Shown here piece after piece: positions 43,758 through 53,801 of a DNA stretch of 64,000 nucleotides (positions are counted from its first letter, which is position 1; each line of letters starts with the position of its first letter). Below the pieces are notes generated by a model. The model did not search any database. It saw nothing but the letters and a program-made list of their open reading frames with translations, and was not told where the DNA came from. A program made the translations under genes and the position numbers. Source of the stretch: Rubellicoccus peritrichatus (GTDB lineage Bacteria; Verrucomicrobiota; Verrucomicrobiia; Opitutales; Cerasicoccaceae); the NCBI RefSeq assembly GCF_033100135.1, contig NZ_CP136920.1, positions 2,909,001 through 2,973,000 on the forward strand, given 5' to 3'.

Positions 43758-45923
43758 TTATCGAATTTCTGTATTATTGTAATGTGTCGTCGTTAAAGTG
43801 GTTATTGCTTCGACTTTTATTAGCGATTCCAGTTCAGCCAGGCGTTTATCCTGATCAACGAGCTCCTGTTGAACTTTTGCCAATTCCTTTTGCGCTCCTT
43901 TGAGCACATCGATTTCTTGCTGCATCCTGGCGATCAACTTCTGTTGATAGTCTGCCTGAATTCCCGGGAGCCCAACTACTGCATTGACCTTGCCTTCGCC
44001 TTCGCCGTCAAAGGATGACCAGGCGCGACCGATTACCTTGTTCAGATCAACCATCTCGTTCTGTTCAAGTGGAACTGCTCGTGCGGTGCCATCTTCACGG
44101 CCAGATGCGATGAGGTAGTCGCCAATGTTTACTTCACCAAGCACGCGCACATCGACTTGCCCCATGAAGCCGGCAATGACGTAATTGTCAGCACGCTTAC
44201 CTTCGGCCGGCATGTTGCCGACAACAATCGGGTTGGTCGATGCGACCATGATCCAGTCTGCGCCCTCGGTTTGCTTCGAGACTTCGCCGCCATAAATGCC
44301 GATGACGTCGCCTGGATTGATAACTTCGTTTGGAGTTTTCTTCGGCAGATACTCGGCGTAGTCAGCGCCCGCGCTCTCGTAGATAACGCCACTACCGGTC
44401 CCCAGAATGCCGCCAAGATAGGCATCTTCTTCCTTATAAAAACTGACGAAGTTGGTATTCGTAGCACTGTTGTTGGACTTCAGGGCTAACACATTCGTGA
44501 CGGCATTTTCATACGTAGACGAATTGTTTATGAGTGCAACATGATTGCCTAAATGTGGAGTTGGGCTTCCAACTGCTGCAACATTTGTCTGTTCGACGTG
44601 AAGGGTATGAGTTGGCTTTATGTCTCCAACCCCAAATCTTCGATTATGTCCATCAAAAGTGATATAATCAGTTGGTGTCACAGGTGCATGCGGTACTTTA
44701 ACCCTATCCGCATTCCAGATGGTTACTTTTCCATTGTAGAAACGAATTCCGTCTCCATCGGCACGTTCGTCGATTAAGTAGAAGCGATCATCACTAGTAT
44801 CAAAGTAAGCGTTTCGCGAAATGTGATAATTCCCAATCATGCCATCGTCGGTTTCGGATGATTGGATGTAGAAATCAGGATCGACGTTGTAACCGGCTAA
44901 TGAAGGCGAAAGGATAATGGCGCCATTTCGTGCAGGGTCATGAATCAAAAGGCGTCCTTGGACCTCCAGTCGTTCCTTCGGTGTTTCGAGGCCTGTTCCT
45001 ATACCGACAAATCCTCCGGCGCTTGAGCCATTTGAAGGTAATGCCACTTCCGCTGTGTAAATTGCGACATCAGCTTCGGAAGTGTTTTCATCTATGCTTT
45101 TTAAATAATGCAATCTATCATGTTGGAAGGCTTCCAGGCTGACTGTATGTATGGTTCCTGCTTCGGTAATATTCAGGATATTGCTAAAACCTGAGGAAGA
45201 ATCCAGCAGACTGAAATCAACGATCTGCTGATCGTCTTCTCCGCCGACCACGCCGGTAAATCCGCTTGTTGCGGCGCCTATGGGCAATACGTAAGTCTCG
45301 CCTGCATCTGACAGGATGAGGGAACCATTTTCGTAGCTAAAGCTCTGCACTAATTCATTCGTTGAATCAGCATCGGCATCATCACTGGCGCCCGTTTCCA
45401 ATGCAGCTGCTGGAATGCTACCAGCGGTTACTTGAGAGCCGGATATGGTTGCTGAAGGTTCGAGAGCCAGAGTGGAATTGGCCAGACGGCTTCTTACCGC
45501 GAAAGGCATGCTGTTGATTCGCTGATTCGGGAATTGCTCATAGCTTTCGCCATCACCGCTATACCAAACCTTTATGTAGATGCCGGATTCGTTCCACAGG
45601 TCATTGGAAGGGGAGGGTAATGATGCCATGTTTTCATGATTCGCACTATCACCAAGATTAACGGAGAAAAGCCCCTTGTTTATCTGAAGGACTACGGGAG
45701 CATCAGGTATGCCATCAGTCGGGTCTATATCCGCCGAGTTCATCCAGGCAATCGTTTCGCCATCGGTTTCGACTATGGCGAATTTGAAATAGACGGTTCC
45801 CGTGGGTAGTATGTCCTGGTCAGAAATACGTCCGCTGTAATTGATGTATGGATTAGCCAAGGCGTTGAGTGATAGCGTGATTGCTATGAAGGTTGATGTT
45901 ACGAGAAGTGCGTTTTTTGTCAT
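43758..45923 (-). CDS. exported fibre-like protein, paralogue 2 (short form)
   Basis: The 721-residue protein is the compact version of its two giant neighbours. It has a signal peptide (MTKNALLVTSTFIAITLSLNALA), the same N-terminal domain (NYSGRISDQDILPTGTVYFK), one DADADSTNELV linker block, and a middle section with ERLEVQGRLLIHD and IIL-type strands. It lacks the propeller and LVIVD blocks. The C-terminal module (GADYAEYLPKK, GDVIGIYGGEVSKQTEGADWIM, VVGNMPAEGK, IGRAWSSFDGEGEGKVNAVVG) begins about residue 511 and is the best preserved part, followed by a coiled coil with heptad-like EIDVLKGAQKELAKVQQEL. It lies 68 bases upstream of paralogue 1, so the three are probably co-transcribed. Confidence 0.85.
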   Translation of the reverse strand: MTKNALLVTSTFIAITLSLNALANPYINYSGRISDQDILPTGTVYFKFAIVETDGETIAWMNSADIDPTDGIPDAPVVLQINKGLFSVNLGDSANHENMASLPSPSNDLWNESGIYIKVWYSGDGESYEQFPNQRINSMPFAVRSRLANSTLALEPSATISGSQVTAGSIPAAALETGASDDADADSTNELVQSFSYENGSLILSDAGETYVLPIGAATSGFTGVVGGEDDQQIVDFSLLDSSSGFSNILNITEAGTIHTVSLEAFQHDRLHYLKSIDENTSEADVAIYTAEVALPSNGSSAGGFVGIGTGLETPKERLEVQGRLLIHDPARNGAIILSPSLAGYNVDPDFYIQSSETDDGMIGNYHISRNAYFDTSDDRFYLIDERADGDGIRFYNGKVTIWNADRVKVPHAPVTPTDYITFDGHNRRFGVGDIKPTHTLHVEQTNVAAVGSPTPHLGNHVALINNSSTYENAVTNVLALKSNNSATNTNFVSFYKEEDAYLGGILGTGSGVIYESAGADYAEYLPKKTPNEVINPGDVIGIYGGEVSKQTEGADWIMVASTNPIVVGNMPAEGKRADNYVIAGFMGQVDVRVLGEVNIGDYLIASGREDGTARAVPLEQNEMVDLNKVIGRAWSSFDGEGEGKVNAVVGLPGIQADYQQKLIARMQQEIDVLKGAQKELAKVQQELVDQDKRLAELESLIKVEAITTLTTTHYNNTEIR

Positions 45924-45964
45924 ACTTTATTGAATGGTTAACTGATTTGATTCCGTAGCTAGGC

Positions 45965-48900
45965 TCAATAATATTGAATATTTTTTATCTTTAATGTTGG
46001 GTAGTTTACTTGAGTGTTAGTGTCGGGATTGAAGTTATCATCGATGATCAATTCCAGTTGATTGATGCGCTTGTTCTGGACTTCCTGATTTCTTGCTAAA
46101 TCGTTGTTTTTGTCCGTGAGAGCATCGATTGTCCGTTGCATCGAAATAATTCTCTGCTGCATCCGAGTGTTCTCCTGTTGCATCTGGGAAATCAATTCCT
46201 GCTGGTAATCTGCCTGAATGCCGGGCAGGCCGACCACGGCGTTTACTTTGCCTTCACCTTCACCGTCAAAGGATGACCAGGCACGGCCAATGATTTTATT
46301 CAGATTAACTGTATTAACTCGTTCGATTGGAATTGCGCGCGCCGTGCCATCTTCATGGTCGGATGGAATAAGATAATCACCAGTTGTTACCTTGCCAATC
46401 ACGTGCACCTCAACTTGCCCTATGAAGCCCGTGCTTACGTAATCCTCTGCGCCCTTGCCCTCGGCCGGCGCGTTGCCGACGACAATAGGATTGGTCGAAG
46501 CGACCATGACCCAATCCGCGCCTTCTGTTTGTTTGGATACATCACCACCATAAATGCCGATGACGTCACCAGGCTCAATGACTTCGTCCAGATTCTTCTT
46601 GGGGAGATACTCGGCGTAGTCGGCCGTGCCGCTTTCAATGGTTATAGCTCCGCCATGTCCTCGAATGCTGCCGGCAATGCCATTCTTATGCCTGAAGGTA
46701 ATGTAGTTTGTATTCTGTCCGTCTGACGCTGTTTCCAGGCAGAGTACGTGCGTGTCCTGGCTTGTCGTATTGGCTTCGTTAATGATGCGAGCCATGTGAA
46801 CACCCGGCAGCGGGTCACTATCATTTAAGGTCGAAGGGTGACTGGCTTGAACTTCAAGAAATGTCACAGGAGCCGCCCCGTTTCCTATGTTGACCCGTTT
46901 GTTTGTTCCATCAAAAACGACGTACTGTTCAGGACTAAAAGTCGAACCACTTTGATCACTTCCACTCGGAAGATAACCATAAATCCGCATGCTTCCCGAT
47001 TGCATGGTGATTCCATCGACGCTTTCGGTAGGGTCGATCAGAGCATAGCTGCCGCTGTCAGGATCATAATAGGCGTTGCGAGACAGATGATAGTGCTGAC
47101 CACTAGCAACCAACGATGACTGCAGATTGAGTTCACCATCAACACGATATCCACCAGTGGAAGGCGAAAGAGTCAGGCCGGCGGGTTTACCTGGATCGCG
47201 TACGAGCACACTTCCCTTAACCTCCAGGCGTTCATTCGGTGTGTCCGTCCCGGTGCCAATGCCAACAAAGCCGCCTGGACTGGTTCCAGACGTCGAAGTC
47301 GTTACTTCCTCGGTATAAATTGCGACTTCGCCATTTATCGCATCCGCATCGTTATAGTGCAGGCGGTCCAGCTCCAGACTGCCCAAATCAATCGAGGAAA
47401 TACTAGATTGGCCTTCGGTAATTTGAAGATTGTTTTTTAAGCCAAAATTCTGGGCCGCCAATGCCAGGTTAGAGATCAGCTCGTTCGTATTGTCGGCATC
47501 GATTGATGAGGCTAAAGCGCTAGACGGGATCGTGCCGTCGGCGATTGAGGTGCCATCCAGATTGGCTAAACCCGAACCGTCGCCAACGAATGACCCGGCG
47601 GCAATCGTTCCTTCGACGGAGAGCTCGGCTGCGGTCCAGTCCAATGGTGGAAAACTGGCAAATTTCAAATCACCGGCATCACCATCGTAATAGCTTATGG
47701 ATAGATGTTCTCCTGCCAGCGCCAATGAGGTATATGCGCCGACGTTACCTGTCGTATCAACCGCTTGGACCGTCCAGTTTCCCGTTCCATCGTCAGTGCT
47801 ACTGAATGCAAACTTCAGATCCTCGTTAGTCTCATCATAGTAACTGATAACCGGAAGGCCATCAAAGGAAAAGAGTGAGGCATAAAGACCGACGGTATTC
47901 GTGGCGTCAACTGTTACGATTGTCCAGTTTCCGGTTGCATCAGTGGCGTCACTAATCGCGTATTTCAGATCGTCATTGGTATCATCATAATAACTGATTG
48001 CGGGATAACCATTGAACGATGTGATCGAGGTATGCTTACCAACAATTCCGCCCGTATCGACGGCCTGTTTTGTCCAGGTTCCGGTTCCATCGGCTGCCGT
48101 ACAGGTCGCAAAATACAAATCTTTAGTCTCAGCCTCTAGTACTGTAGATTGGTTATGACTCTTGGTGCCATCCTCAAAGTAGCTCACAACCGGCAATCCG
48201 TTCAGGTCCGCCAGCGAGATATGTCCTCCACCTGGACCGGCGATAGTTTGGGTCGCTGCCCAGCTTCCAGTGCCATCCGTTGAGCCGTTCACTTTGTATC
48301 TTAAAAAGTTGTTCAAATCTCTCTGGTATGCGACGGCTGGATACCCGCCAATGACGGCCAGCGACACGCTAGAACCAACGCTGAAGCGATAATCAAGGAT
48401 TTCTATCGTCCATGTCCCAGACCCATCCTCGTTACTGGCAATCGCGAATTTCAGGTCTGCGGCAGTCGCATCATAGTAAGCAATCGCTGGACGACCGTCC
48501 ACCTCGGCCAGAGAGCACTCCTGGCCAACATCATTGACAGAATCATCAACTGTCACCGTAGTCCAGGAGCCGGAACCATCAGCCCTGCTGTTGATGGCAA
48601 ATTTCAGATCGCCATTCGTCTCGTCGTAGTAACTTATTGCCGGATAGCCATTAATCATCGCCACGGAGCTGTGTTGGCCAACATCATCAATATTATCTAC
48701 GGTTTGCTTTGGCGTCGCATTGGTAGCGGTAAATCCGGTGGCAGGATCGGCATTCGGCGTCAGGATCCAGCTATCCGACGAATGGCTCAGCATCGGGCCT
48801 TGGTTCAAGGCAGGATCAAAAGTGAAGGAAAGCGTCACCGAGTCGTCGGCATTGAAACTGAGAACGCCATCCAAAAATGTCCCGGTAAGATAACCACTCG

Positions 48901-51900
48901 CTAGCTGATTTCCAGTAATTGTATTATCTGAAATCGCTGCGCCATTGAGATTCGTCAGGTCCGAGCCATTGCCCGAGAAGCTGGTGGCAGTCACAGTGCC
49001 GTCAGAATCAATTACCAGATGGTCGATGGAATGCGGTGTCACATAGGTTTCGAGGAAAAAGTCGTAATCGGCGTTGATCGAACTCGTTCCCCGTGTGTAA
49101 AAGTCGCCAATACCGTAGAGCCAATGAGTTTGTGAACTATTACCAACATTGCTGTAAAGCGCGACAGTATACACTTCGCCTTTCGAAACGTTAGCGTTTG
49201 AAAAGAGAAATGTGTAAGCTCCAGTGCCTCCTGGGACCATTGATATGATATCATGGGCAATAGTAAGTCCACTTGTGCCGTCACCTGCATAAATTTTCAT
49301 CTGTATTTGATCACCCACCAGGTGATTGTTATTCACTAGGTAAGCTCTTGCTTGATCCAGCGATCCAGTCATGCCAGCGGTAAAGGTTTGGAGCTTCTGA
49401 TTCGTTTCATCTCCCAATACGCTGTCGGGATTCGTGTAAGAATCTGCTGCTACGATGTTCTGGTCCAGGAATGACTCATTAGCAGTGTTCTCTTTGGCAA
49501 TCGTAAAGCCATTGTCATCAAAATGCACCTCGCTGAGACGAAGCGTTTCGATCTGCACAGAATCCAGCTCAATTGAATGTGTGGTCTCATCTTCTTTGAT
49601 ACTGATTATGTTGTTCGAGATAGAAAACTCTGTGATCCGTTCGTTGTTGGGATCGGCGTCTGCGTCGTCGATATTGATGCCAGTTAGGGCAGAACCGTCG
49701 CCCGAGAAGCTCGTGGCCTTTACTGTACCAACTACTTCAAGTTCTGAGGAAGGGGACTCCGTCCCAACACCGAGCTGATTCATGCTGACAACGCCATTGG
49801 CATCAGCGGAAAGGGTTTTGAGATCACTCACGACATAGGCCCTGAGATTGAAATCCAGAAGTATGTTGCTTGAAGAAACACCATCGCCGTAAAGATCACT
49901 GGTTGATCCCCACCATTGAAGCGATTGGCTTATTGCTGAGTCATCGAATGTCAGATGGATGGTTAATGGATCGTTCGCCTGTACAATGGTTGTTCCAGCG
50001 CTAATGACTTCAACATGGCCGCTTGCTCCAACGGGCAAGCTGAATGGGGTCTGGCTCAGTGGCGTCTTTCCGTCAATTCCTTCACCAGAGTAGAGATAAG
50101 TTGTGCCGGTGATAGCACCTGATTGCAAGATGTCTACCATCTCGACTTCAACTCGTGACAAGATGCCATCTGAATTGACTTTGAAGCTCTGCCACCAGTC
50201 ACCAATTGGTGATGCTCCTGATAGCTCTAAGCCGTCTATATCAACATCCAATAATTCTACTGAAGCAGGTGATTTAAAAGCAAAACCTTCATTACTATAG
50301 TTGATTTCATCCAACTCTAGTGATTGCACATTACCGTTCAAATCAATCGTGTGTGTGTGTCCACCTTCTGTGAGAAAGATCTGACCATCAGTAATCGAAA
50401 ATGAGTTGATCCTTTCATTGCTGGGATCGGCATCGGCGTCATCGATATTGATGCCAGTCAGGGTTGAACCGTCGCCAATGAAAAAGTCAGCGGTGATGGC
50501 ACCAATGACATCGAGCGCCGAGCTGGGAGAACTGGTCCCAATGCCAAGTTTGTTCGTGGACAAGGAACCATCGGAAGCAATAACTAATGGGGCAGCATCC
50601 GGTATCATGTAGGTCAAAACATAGAAGTCGGCGTCTTCATTTGAAACTGCGTATCCGCCAGAATAGGAACCTTGATCATTCCAGTGCCAAGTAACTTCGC
50701 TTCCGGTTAGTCCGGAGGAAGTCATTTCGACTGTTAATGCCAGTTCGTCTCCTGCATCTATCGTGATTGCTTCGTTTTCGAAAAGCGCAATGAATCCCGT
50801 ATGACCCAATGGGAGTGTAAAGCTATGATTATAGAGAAACACTTCAAGGCCTTGATGATACAGCGAGATGTTAAATTCAACGTCAGCAGTATGTAGGTTT
50901 TCCAAAAATACTTCGACTTTCGACAATTGACCGTCGATTCCGATAGTGAAGGATTGGGCCCTGGACATTCCTATAGCAGGTAGCTCGGGAAGTAGCGAAA
51001 AGTTATTATATGGGGCGCCTATAGAGTTATTACCCGTTTGGCTTTCAAGCCTTCCCCGGGTGTCCTGGTCTAATATCTCAACCACAGTCGCAGTCTCGAA
51101 AGATAGACCGTTCGCGCCTATAGTCGCCTCAAGAAACTCTAATGAGTTGAGGGTGAGGCCGTTTAGCTCAGCTGTGCGCAAGACGCCATCCTCCTCAAGG
51201 CGCAACTCACTACCAACTAACTCAAAATTGGTAACGAGCTCGTTAGTTGGATCCGCGTCGGCATCATTCAAGTTGCCTTCTTCAAGAGCGGACACGGGGA
51301 TCGTTCCATCAGTTATAGCTGAGCCATTCAGGTTCGTTATGCCAGATCCATCTCCAGCCAGTGCGTCTGCGGTAATCGTTCCAATAACCTCAAGTGCGGA
51401 GCTTGGAGAGTCAGTCCCAATGCCCAGCTTGATTGCAGATAATGAACCATCTGCGCCCAAAAACAAAGGGTCTGCTTCAGGGACAACATAGGTCAAAATG
51501 TGAAAATCGACATTCTCATCAATATTGGAGCGTCCAGCAAAATAGCTTCCGTTCTCATTTAAACGCCAAGCAGCCTCAGCTCCGGTTAGTCCGGATGAGG
51601 TCATTTCGATTGCAAGGACTATCTCATCGCCCGCGGCTACTTCTATCACCTCATTTTGAAATAGCGCAATAAACCCAGAGTGACCAACTGGTAGCGTAAA
51701 AGGCTGATTGTAGACAACTGATTCTAGTCTGGAACTATATAGCACAACATTGAAATCAATGTCGCTCGTTGTATGTTGGTTACTTAAATATGCTTCGACC
51801 TTGGATAGTTGTCCTGCTATCCGAGGGCTAAATGACTGAGCCCTCGCCATTCCCAATTCCGGTTGTTCGGGAATCAGTGCAAAGTCATGATGTGATACAT

Positions 51901-52729
51901 TATTAATATCGACTTCTCCTTGGGTATCTTGGTCCAAAATTTCGGTCTCTGTTACAGTCTTGAAAGAAAGACCATTGGCTCCGATCGTTGCCTGGGAAAA
52001 TTCCATTGAGCTCAAGCTCAACCCATCCAAATCGACAACATAGTCTGCAGTTGCCTCACTCAAAGTCAGTTCGCTGCCTACTAGCTCAAAACTGGCAATG
52101 AGTTCGTTGCTGGGGTCGGCATCAGCGTCATCGGCGGCGCCTGATTCTAATGCTGTGGCGGGAATTGTGCCGTCCTGAATCTTGCTGCCGTTAAGGGAAA
52201 TGAGTACATGGCCCGGAATTGTGCCTGACTGAATGTTTAGTTGCGAAGCCTCAATGATCGCGGAAGAATGCAAATCCATGGCTGAATCTGCCAATCCACT
52301 TCGGACGGCAAAAGGCACATTGCTTATTGGCTGGTCAGGAAAAAGTTCAAAAGTATTACCGTCCTCACTGTACCACATGCGTATGGCTGTGCCTGAAGCA
52401 TCCCATATTGTATGGACTGATTGAGGCAGCTCAGCCATATTGGTGATGCTGGTGTCTCCCAGGTTGACTGTGAAAAGGCCTTGAGTTACTTCCAGAGTAA
52501 CGGCATCATCCGGCTGTCCGTCTATGGGGAAATTCACATCCGGGGAGTTCATCCACGCGATGGTGGTTCCGTCGGTTTCAACAATAGCAAATTTAAAGTA
52601 GCGGTTTCCGGTCGGCAGAGTGGAATCTTTGGATATACGTCCGCTATAGCTAAATGATTCTTTGATGCTTCCGCTGAGGGGGAGCGCTGCAATCAGTAGA
52701 GTGTAGAGGCATACACTTATTTTGTTCAT
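45965..52729 (-). CDS. giant exported fibre-like protein, paralogue 3 (propeller repeats)
   Basis: The 2254-residue protein has a leader almost identical to that of paralogue 1. The N-terminal domain is followed by about four units of roughly 190 residues (NELI...LVGSELTLSEA...GLSFKTVTETEILDQDTQG, then a jelly-roll-like SFSPRIAGQLSKVEAYL stretch). Next comes a block of about eight propeller-like repeats (GYPAISYYDETNGDLKFAIN, roughly residues 1340-1700). A region with FVGIGTGTDTPNERLEVKG follows. The C-terminal module (TADYAEYLPKKNLDEVIEPGDVIG..., VVGNAPAEGK, IGRAWSSF) begins about residue 2030 and leads into a coiled coil. It is the first gene of the three-gene run and would be transcribed from the AT-rich gap upstream. 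No LVIVD block is seen. Confidence 0.85.
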   Translation of the reverse strand: MNKISVCLYTLLIAALPLSGSIKESFSYSGRISKDSTLPTGNRYFKFAIVETDGTTIAWMNSPDVNFPIDGQPDDAVTLEVTQGLFTVNLGDTSITNMAELPQSVHTIWDASGTAIRMWYSEDGNTFELFPDQPISNVPFAVRSGLADSAMDLHSSAIIEASQLNIQSGTIPGHVLISLNGSKIQDGTIPATALESGAADDADADPSNELIASFELVGSELTLSEATADYVVDLDGLSLSSMEFSQATIGANGLSFKTVTETEILDQDTQGEVDINNVSHHDFALIPEQPELGMARAQSFSPRIAGQLSKVEAYLSNQHTTSDIDFNVVLYSSRLESVVYNQPFTLPVGHSGFIALFQNEVIEVAAGDEIVLAIEMTSSGLTGAEAAWRLNENGSYFAGRSNIDENVDFHILTYVVPEADPLFLGADGSLSAIKLGIGTDSPSSALEVIGTITADALAGDGSGITNLNGSAITDGTIPVSALEEGNLNDADADPTNELVTNFELVGSELRLEEDGVLRTAELNGLTLNSLEFLEATIGANGLSFETATVVEILDQDTRGRLESQTGNNSIGAPYNNFSLLPELPAIGMSRAQSFTIGIDGQLSKVEVFLENLHTADVEFNISLYHQGLEVFLYNHSFTLPLGHTGFIALFENEAITIDAGDELALTVEMTSSGLTGSEVTWHWNDQGSYSGGYAVSNEDADFYVLTYMIPDAAPLVIASDGSLSTNKLGIGTSSPSSALDVIGAITADFFIGDGSTLTGINIDDADADPSNERINSFSITDGQIFLTEGGHTHTIDLNGNVQSLELDEINYSNEGFAFKSPASVELLDVDIDGLELSGASPIGDWWQSFKVNSDGILSRVEVEMVDILQSGAITGTTYLYSGEGIDGKTPLSQTPFSLPVGASGHVEVISAGTTIVQANDPLTIHLTFDDSAISQSLQWWGSTSDLYGDGVSSSNILLDFNLRAYVVSDLKTLSADANGVVSMNQLGVGTESPSSELEVVGTVKATSFSGDGSALTGINIDDADADPNNERITEFSISNNIISIKEDETTHSIELDSVQIETLRLSEVHFDDNGFTIAKENTANESFLDQNIVAADSYTNPDSVLGDETNQKLQTFTAGMTGSLDQARAYLVNNNHLVGDQIQMKIYAGDGTSGLTIAHDIISMVPGGTGAYTFLFSNANVSKGEVYTVALYSNVGNSSQTHWLYGIGDFYTRGTSSINADYDFFLETYVTPHSIDHLVIDSDGTVTATSFSGNGSDLTNLNGAAISDNTITGNQLASGYLTGTFLDGVLSFNADDSVTLSFTFDPALNQGPMLSHSSDSWILTPNADPATGFTATNATPKQTVDNIDDVGQHSSVAMINGYPAISYYDETNGDLKFAINSRADGSGSWTTVTVDDSVNDVGQECSLAEVDGRPAIAYYDATAADLKFAIASNEDGSGTWTIEILDYRFSVGSSVSLAVIGGYPAVAYQRDLNNFLRYKVNGSTDGTGSWAATQTIAGPGGGHISLADLNGLPVVSYFEDGTKSHNQSTVLEAETKDLYFATCTAADGTGTWTKQAVDTGGIVGKHTSITSFNGYPAISYYDDTNDDLKYAISDATDATGNWTIVTVDATNTVGLYASLFSFDGLPVISYYDETNEDLKFAFSSTDDGTGNWTVQAVDTTGNVGAYTSLALAGEHLSISYYDGDAGDLKFASFPPLDWTAAELSVEGTIAAGSFVGDGSGLANLDGTSIADGTIPSSALASSIDADNTNELISNLALAAQNFGLKNNLQITEGQSSISSIDLGSLELDRLHYNDADAINGEVAIYTEEVTTSTSGTSPGGFVGIGTGTDTPNERLEVKGSVLVRDPGKPAGLTLSPSTGGYRVDGELNLQSSLVASGQHYHLSRNAYYDPDSGSYALIDPTESVDGITMQSGSMRIYGYLPSGSDQSGSTFSPEQYVVFDGTNKRVNIGNGAAPVTFLEVQASHPSTLNDSDPLPGVHMARIINEANTTSQDTHVLCLETASDGQNTNYITFRHKNGIAGSIRGHGGAITIESGTADYAEYLPKKNLDEVIEPGDVIGIYGGDVSKQTEGADWVMVASTNPIVVGNAPAEGKGAEDYVSTGFIGQVEVHVIGKVTTGDYLIPSDHEDGTARAIPIERVNTVNLNKIIGRAWSSFDGEGEGKVNAVVGLPGIQADYQQELISQMQQENTRMQQRIISMQRTIDALTDKNNDLARNQEVQNKRINQLELIIDDNFNPDTNTQVNYPTLKIKNIQYY

Positions 52730-53801
52730 GGTAGTTTTCTTCGTAATATATCAGTTTCATTTTCTATTGTATTATTAAGGGCTTGCCCTGAAGGTGCTCA
52801 CGCACCCTGGTTTTGATCATTGTATGGTTTGGTTATCAGGTTGTGTATGTAGGTATGGGTTGAGGTAGTGTTGCTGCCTGGTTGCTATTTGTTTAGTCAA
52901 GCTGACCTGGGCAGGTTGTATAACTGAAGTTGTTTAGGTCTTGAGTTCTTTTTCTCAGGAAAAGTTATACTTTTTTATGAGAAAAACTGAATTATGTGAT
53001 TTGAGGAGCAGTTGCGGGGAGGGAATTATGAGGTTTTAAATTAATATATGTAAATAGAAAAATTCTATAAAAGATTTTTGAATATATTTTGTAATACTAA
53101 TCGAAGATTGGTCTGTTGTCTTGAGATCCTGCCATAGGGGTGTGGGGTTAGTTATATGCAATATTTGTCAGCATATACCAAAGTCTTCTATTGATAAAAA
53201 TTTTAGTTAAACTTTTTTTGCTATTATAACATCTCCAAGATGAATGTAGCATGAATCCAAGTAAAATTCCGAAATTATGCTATAAATAACTGATATTTAT
53301 GTGAAATGATCGTATCTGTCTATATGCTCTGGATGTTTAGAAAGGCGCACTATTAGTCATCATGCAAACTAATGAAAATTAAGAGACTGAGATGAATATT
53401 GCTCATTCATGTTAAATTCATCTTTTTGTTCTACTTTTTTAATAGACCGAGCATTGCTATTATGAAACTTTGATCAGTAGATGTTTCTGGATTCGACCGT
53501 GAATTAGAAAAAGTGATAGGAGTGGTAACTTTGCATCTCCTATTAAGACGGTTCGGTCACCTGGAATTGTTTCCAGGCAGTGCATTCAAATGAACGCATC
53601 CGGAAATTCTTGCCGGCCTTTAGCCGAAAATCTATTTTCTCTGCTTAGCAGGCCTTGTTTTGTTTCACTTGGAAGCCTGTATCGTGAGAAAGACCAGCTT
53701 CGGCTTCACGTTCTGCAATTTGTGAAGAAACTGCCTGGACTCAAAGAGCCTCAAGCCTGAATGAGGTATTTGGCGCTTACCAGGCAGTCCAATGGCCCTG
53801 T
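52730..53801. other. AT-rich gene-poor region upstream of the giant protein operon
   Basis: This is the longest gap in the window (1072 bases). The part from 52740 to about 53500 is strongly AT-rich and has no plausible gene. It must hold the promoter of the giant operon. From about 53520 composition returns to normal: a hairpin CCTGGAA/TTCCAGG at 53560-53577, the 9-mer CCAGGCAGT at 53573 and 53780, and its complement at 53730 frame a 56-codon frame (53590-53760, ending KKLPGLKEPQA) of doubtful reality. Confidence 0.6.
52778..52806. promoter_or_regulatory. two adjacent small hairpins in the leader of paralogue 3
   Basis: GGTGC/GCACC with a TCAC loop (52793-52806) and AGGGC/GCCCT with a 2-base loop (52778-52789) lie 49-77 bases before the start codon, in the position of the 5' untranslated mRNA. 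They may modulate translation; no riboswitch class is matched. Confidence 0.35.

Noticed and set aside
36811-52729. Prophage tail-fibre region
   Set aside because: The proteins resemble tail fibres in parts but have export signals, and no capsid, terminase, portal, lysis or integrase gene is in the window.
53590-53760. Small 56-codon frame in the gap before the methyltransferase gene
   Set aside because: No recognisable ribosome site or family, and it lies in a region with repeated complementary 9-mers; kept only as part of the intergenic description.
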